From assembly GCA_944324625.1 (NCBI GenBank), contig CALUWZ010000015.1:1-18290 (forward strand): a stretch of 18,290 nucleotides of DNA. Direction: 5' to 3'. This stretch comes from an uncultured Mailhella sp. GTDB taxonomy: Bacteria; Desulfobacterota; Desulfovibrionia; Desulfovibrionales; Desulfovibrionaceae. The notes under the pieces were generated by a model. That model made no database searches, had not been told where the DNA came from, and worked only from the letters and a program-made list of their open reading frames with translations. Each line of letters opens with the position of its first letter. Position 1 is the first letter of the stretch. A program made the position numbers and the translations under genes. Shown here one piece after another: positions 15,447-18,290 of this stretch.

Positions 15447-16239
15447 CTTCTGATTCTCCTAAATATGCACGGATAACTTGCGGATTGTGGCGGATTTCTT
15501 CCGGCGTTCCGTAAGCAATGCGTGAACCGTATTCCATAACGTAAATTCTGTCGGAAAGGCTCATAACCATACCCATGTCATGTTCGATAAGCAAAATGGA
15601 CAAATTAAACTGTTCACGGAGACGCAGAACAAGTTCTTTGAGTTCTACGGTTTCCTGCGGGTTCATGCCTGCGGCCGGTTCGTCAAGAAACAGCAGGAAG
15701 GGGTCAGTGGCAAGCGCACGGGCAATTTCCAAACGGCGCTGGGCTCCGTACGGAAGATTGCAGGCCTCTTCTTTCCAGTGTTTCTCAAGACCTACTTCCT
15801 TTAAAAGCTCATACGCCCTGTCCACGGTTTCCTGTTCTTCTTTTTTGAAATGAGAACCTCTGAAAATTGCCTGCAAAATACCTGCGTTTGTTCTAGTGTG
15901 CCTGCCGACCATAACGTTTTCCAAAACCGTCATGGTGGAAAAAAGACGGATATTCTGAAAAGTACGTGCCAAGCCGAAACGGGTAATGTCATGAGGAGCA
16001 ACGCCGTTCAGCTTTTTGAGCTTTTCGCCTTCGCGGCCGGCCCAGACTTCTCCTTCCGTCGGAACGTAAATTCCCGTCACACAGTTGAAAAACGTAGTTT
16101 TTCCTGCACCGTTGGGTCCGATGAGAGCAACAATTTCTTTGGGAAGAATATGCATATCCACATCATTCAGTGCACGGAGGCCGCCAAAGTTTTTTGATAA
16201 GGATTTTACTTCCAAAATAGGTTTTTTATCGCTGTGCAT
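15439..16239 (-). CDS. livG: Branched-chain amino acid ABC transporter ATP-binding protein LivG
   Basis: 266-aa ABC ATPase, the longer nucleotide-binding subunit of the importer. Walker A is GPNGAGKT (41-48), ARTFQNIRLFSTMTVLENVMVGRH is the LivG-type Q-loop and helical region, the signature is LPYGAQRRLEIARAL (from 162), and Walker B is LLFLDEPAAGMNP (from 182) with a downstream EHDMG H-loop. ATG 16239 has GAGGA at 5-9 nt and lies 11 nt after livM. The noncanonical signature PYGAQR in place of SGGQ is normal for LivG. Confidence 0.94.
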   Translation of the reverse strand: MHSDKKPILEVKSLSKNFGGLRALNDVDMHILPKEIVALIGPNGAGKTTFFNCVTGIYVPTEGEVWAGREGEKLKKLNGVAPHDITRFGLARTFQNIRLFSTMTVLENVMVGRHTRTNAGILQAIFRGSHFKKEEQETVDRAYELLKEVGLEKHWKEEACNLPYGAQRRLEIARALATDPFLLFLDEPAAGMNPQETVELKELVLRLREQFNLSILLIEHDMGMVMSLSDRIYVMEYGSRIAYGTPEEIRHNPQVIRAYLGESEDA

Positions 16240-16250
16240 ATTATCCTCAA

Positions 16251-17477
16251 TTAATTGTTTTCTTCATTTTTCAAGGCTGTAGGAGCATATTTTCTTTTTG
16301 CGGGCGGAATAATGCCCTGCGGACGGAAAATCATCATGGTAACCATGAGCAAACCGAAAATAAGCATGCGGTATTCAGAAAAAGCACGCAGATATTCAGG
16401 CATAAGCGCAAGAACAAGTGCCGCCAGCGTCACACCGACAATGGACCCCATGCCGCCGAGAACCACCATGCTCAATATCATGGCTGATTCCATAAAAGTA
16501 AAACTGGTGGGGTTAATATAGGAATTTCGGGCTGCAAAAAGCACGCCTGCAAATCCTGCCCAGCAGGAGCCTAAGGCAAACGCAGCCATTTTCACTTTGC
16601 GAAGATCAATGCCCATTGCTTCGCTTGCGATTTCATCTTCACGCAGAGCCTGCAGAGCAAGGCCAACGCGGGAATTAATGAGCCGTGCCACAATGACAAT
16701 GGTTATAATTGCCGCAAAAAGGCACAAATAATAAATATAAATGGTAGAACCTTCGGGGCTCAGTTCAATGCCGAAAAATCCCGGGCGGGGGATATTGGAA
16801 ATGCCTTGGTTGCCGCCCGTAAAATCTGCCCAGTTGATAAGCAGAAGACGTACGATTTCACCAAAGCCGAGGGTAACAATAGCAAGATAGTCCCCTCTCA
16901 GGCGAAGAACCGGGAATGCCAGCAAAAGCCCTGCAATAACGGTAATGAACCCTGCAATGGGAAGACAAACCCAAAAGCCGAGTCCGAAATACTGATAGAA
17001 CAGTCCGTAGGTATAGGCGCCCACGGCATAAAAAGCCGCATAGCCGAGCACAAGCTGTCCCGCAATGCCCACAACGATATTCAAACCAAGAGCAAGCATG
17101 ACATACAAAAACGCCAGAGAATACACCGTAGTCTGATACATGGACGTAAACAGAGGCAAAACCATGAAAGCTGCAAAAAGCACCAGAATAAGCTTCATGG
17201 CAGTACTTTTGTCATGAGTAACTTTTTCGGAAAGAGCGGAACATTTTTGGCTTATTTTGGAAAAAATGCCGTCAGATACCCCGCGTTCCTTATAAACTTC
17301 AAAATACCATGACCAAAGCATGGCCAGCACAAAAGTGATGATGCCGATTACAAAAACTCTGTCATAAAAGAATTCGGGCGCCCGTTTGATGATTTTTATC
17401 CCCACAATGGGAAAAACCAGAATCATAAACCATACGCCGATTAAAAATGAGCGGATTAAACGTTTTGCGGTAAACAT
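16251..17477 (-). CDS. livM: Branched-chain amino acid ABC transporter permease LivM
   Basis: 408-aa inner-membrane permease. It is longer than the common 320-aa LivM form because it has an N-terminal extension with two extra membrane segments (about 10-28 and 35-58) and a linker before the core, resembling the longer E. coli type. The core has MLALGLNIVVGIAGQLVLGYAAFYAVGAY, LRLRGDYLAIVTLGFGEIVRLL, the EAA-like cytoplasmic loop (LREDEIASEAMGIDLRKVKM), and VLGGMGSIVG near the C terminus. ATG 17477 is set by AGGAGG (17488-17483), which overlaps the livH stop. Confidence 0.93.
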   Translation of the reverse strand: MFTAKRLIRSFLIGVWFMILVFPIVGIKIIKRAPEFFYDRVFVIGIITFVLAMLWSWYFEVYKERGVSDGIFSKISQKCSALSEKVTHDKSTAMKLILVLFAAFMVLPLFTSMYQTTVYSLAFLYVMLALGLNIVVGIAGQLVLGYAAFYAVGAYTYGLFYQYFGLGFWVCLPIAGFITVIAGLLLAFPVLRLRGDYLAIVTLGFGEIVRLLLINWADFTGGNQGISNIPRPGFFGIELSPEGSTIYIYYLCLFAAIITIVIVARLINSRVGLALQALREDEIASEAMGIDLRKVKMAAFALGSCWAGFAGVLFAARNSYINPTSFTFMESAMILSMVVLGGMGSIVGVTLAALVLALMPEYLRAFSEYRMLIFGLLMVTMMIFRPQGIIPPAKRKYAPTALKNEENN

Positions 17478-17486
17478 TCCTGCCTC

Positions 17487-18290
17487 CTAAACCTTTTGAA
17501 CCTTTGCTTTTCCCAGAAGTCCGGACGGGCGGAAAATCAAAATAAGCACAAGCAGAGCAAAGGCAAGCACGTCTTCATAGTCACCTGCAAAGTAACCTGT
17601 GGTGAAGCTTTCCGCAACACCGAGAACAAGTCCGCCGAGCATAGCGCCGGGAATGGAGCCGATACCGCCGAGAACCGCAGCGGTAAAAGCCTTCATGCCG
17701 GCCATAAAACCGATACCGAAGCCCACTTGGGCAGTGTGGCTTGCAATGACCGTACCGCCAAGAGCAGCCAAAGCAGAGCCGATAATAAAGGTCAGGGAAA
17801 TAATTTTATCTGCATCAATGCCGAGAAGCATTGCCATTTTTCTGTTTTGCGCAGTGGCCCGCATGGCCTTGCCCATCTTTGTATAGCGGATGAATACGCT
17901 GAGGCAGACCATGATAACGGCACTGGTTGCCAAAATCACGAAATCGGAAGAGCGCAGGATGCCGCCGAAAATATCCAAAAATTCAATGCGCGGCATGCGG
18001 ATGGGGAAACGAAGAAATTCTGCCGTCTGTGCAAGCTGAACATAGTTTTGCAGGAAAATAGACATACCGATGGCAGAAATAAGCGGAGCCAGACGGGATT
18101 GGCCGCGAAGGGGTTTATAGGCAATTTTCTCCATTGTATAGCCGTAAGCAACACACCATACGATTGCAACAAAAGCAGCAATAATGAGAATTGCACCGGC
18201 AGGAAATCCCATTGTACCCAAAATGCCGGCAACGATAAAAGCCGTAAACGCGCCGAGCATGTAAATTTCGCCGTGAGCAAAGTTAATAAG
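17487..18290 (-). CDS. livH: Branched-chain amino acid ABC transporter permease LivH (5' end outside window)
   Basis: Permease partner of LivM. The frame remains open to the window edge: the first visible residues are LINFAHGEIYMLGAF, the hallmark LivH/LivM motif that normally lies about 30 residues in. The true start is therefore beyond 18290, and an ATG at 18260 is internal. Visible motifs are YKPLRGQSRLAPLISAIGMS, the EAA-like loop (GKAMRATAQNRKMAMLLGID), and FTAAVLGGIGSIPGAMLGG; the end is IFRPSGLLGK. The stop TAG overlaps the livM ribosome site. The substrate-binding protein gene, usually upstream, is not in view. Confidence 0.93.
   Translation of the reverse strand, partial: LINFAHGEIYMLGAFTAFIVAGILGTMGFPAGAILIIAAFVAIVWCVAYGYTMEKIAYKPLRGQSRLAPLISAIGMSIFLQNYVQLAQTAEFLRFPIRMPRIEFLDIFGGILRSSDFVILATSAVIMVCLSVFIRYTKMGKAMRATAQNRKMAMLLGIDADKIISLTFIIGSALAALGGTVIASHTAQVGFGIGFMAGMKAFTAAVLGGIGSIPGAMLGGLVLGVAESFTTGYFAGDYEDVLAFALLVLILIFRPSGLLGKAKVQKV

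Noticed and set aside
18258..18260. ATG at 18260 as the livH start.
   Set aside because: The frame stays open upstream and reads LINFAHGEIY, a conserved internal LivH motif. The real start is outside the window.
1..18290. Mobile elements, CRISPR arrays, tRNA or rRNA genes, or a defence system.
   Set aside because: No transposase or integrase frames, regular direct repeats, or cloverleaf sequences were seen. Nearly all bases are in housekeeping genes.

Overview
The window is a dense stretch of ordinary chromosome. It carries 17 protein genes plus one leader-peptide gene, with almost no spacer, and by eye a base composition in the mid-forties percent GC. The gene content points to a sulfate-reducer-type Desulfobacterota, most likely a low-GC member of the Desulfovibrionaceae. 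The pointers are the archaeal-type entry to the shikimate pathway (ADH synthase plus 3-dehydroquinate synthase II), a DUF39 homocysteine-biosynthesis protein, NikR, and a LIV transporter linked to an NtrX-like regulator. This placement is inferred from gene content, not from a search.

Layout. (1) Positions 4-1261 on + hold nikR and folE2, ending in a clear terminator. (2) Positions 1539-2963 on - hold a sodium:proton antiporter-like membrane protein, with its own terminator and a recognisable sigma-70-type promoter. (3) Positions 3102-5602 on + hold bioF-bioG-bioC, the genes that build the pimeloyl moiety and use it. (4) Positions 10839 down to 5558 on - hold an aromatic amino acid operon: promoter, leader peptide, attenuator, ADH synthase, DHQ synthase II, pheA, then bioA and bioD as its tail. 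bioD and bioC converge and overlap by 45 bp. (5) Positions 18290 down to 10849 on - hold livH (cut by the window edge), livM, livG, livF, an NtrX-like sigma-54 activator, a pseudo-receiver/TPR protein and the DUF39 gene. All are spaced or overlapped like one operon.

The most interesting item is not a conventional gene. Upstream of the ADH synthase gene, on the - strand, lies a 27-codon reading frame with its own Shine-Dalgarno site and the core SFYFSFYY (nine Phe/Tyr codons in all). It is followed by a strong hairpin with a T8 run. A segment inside the leader frame is complementary to the 5' arm of that terminator over 13 base pairs with one bulge, giving a mutually exclusive antiterminator. 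This is the architecture of ribosome-mediated transcription attenuation responding to Phe/Tyr. It would control the first two steps of this alternative shikimate route, the P-protein PheA and, unusually, two late biotin genes.

How the genes work together. ADH synthase and DHQ synthase II make 3-dehydroquinate without DAHP, and PheA takes chorismate towards phenylpyruvate. BioC and BioG mask and unmask the pimeloyl chain made on the fatty-acid machinery. BioF, BioA and BioD turn it into dethiobiotin; bioB is not in the window. The LIV genes encode branched-chain amino acid uptake, and the regulator and TPR protein co-transcribed with them may tie uptake to nitrogen or redox state. DUF39 makes homocysteine from sulfide in relatives. 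I see no mobile elements, tRNA or rRNA genes, or CRISPR arrays.
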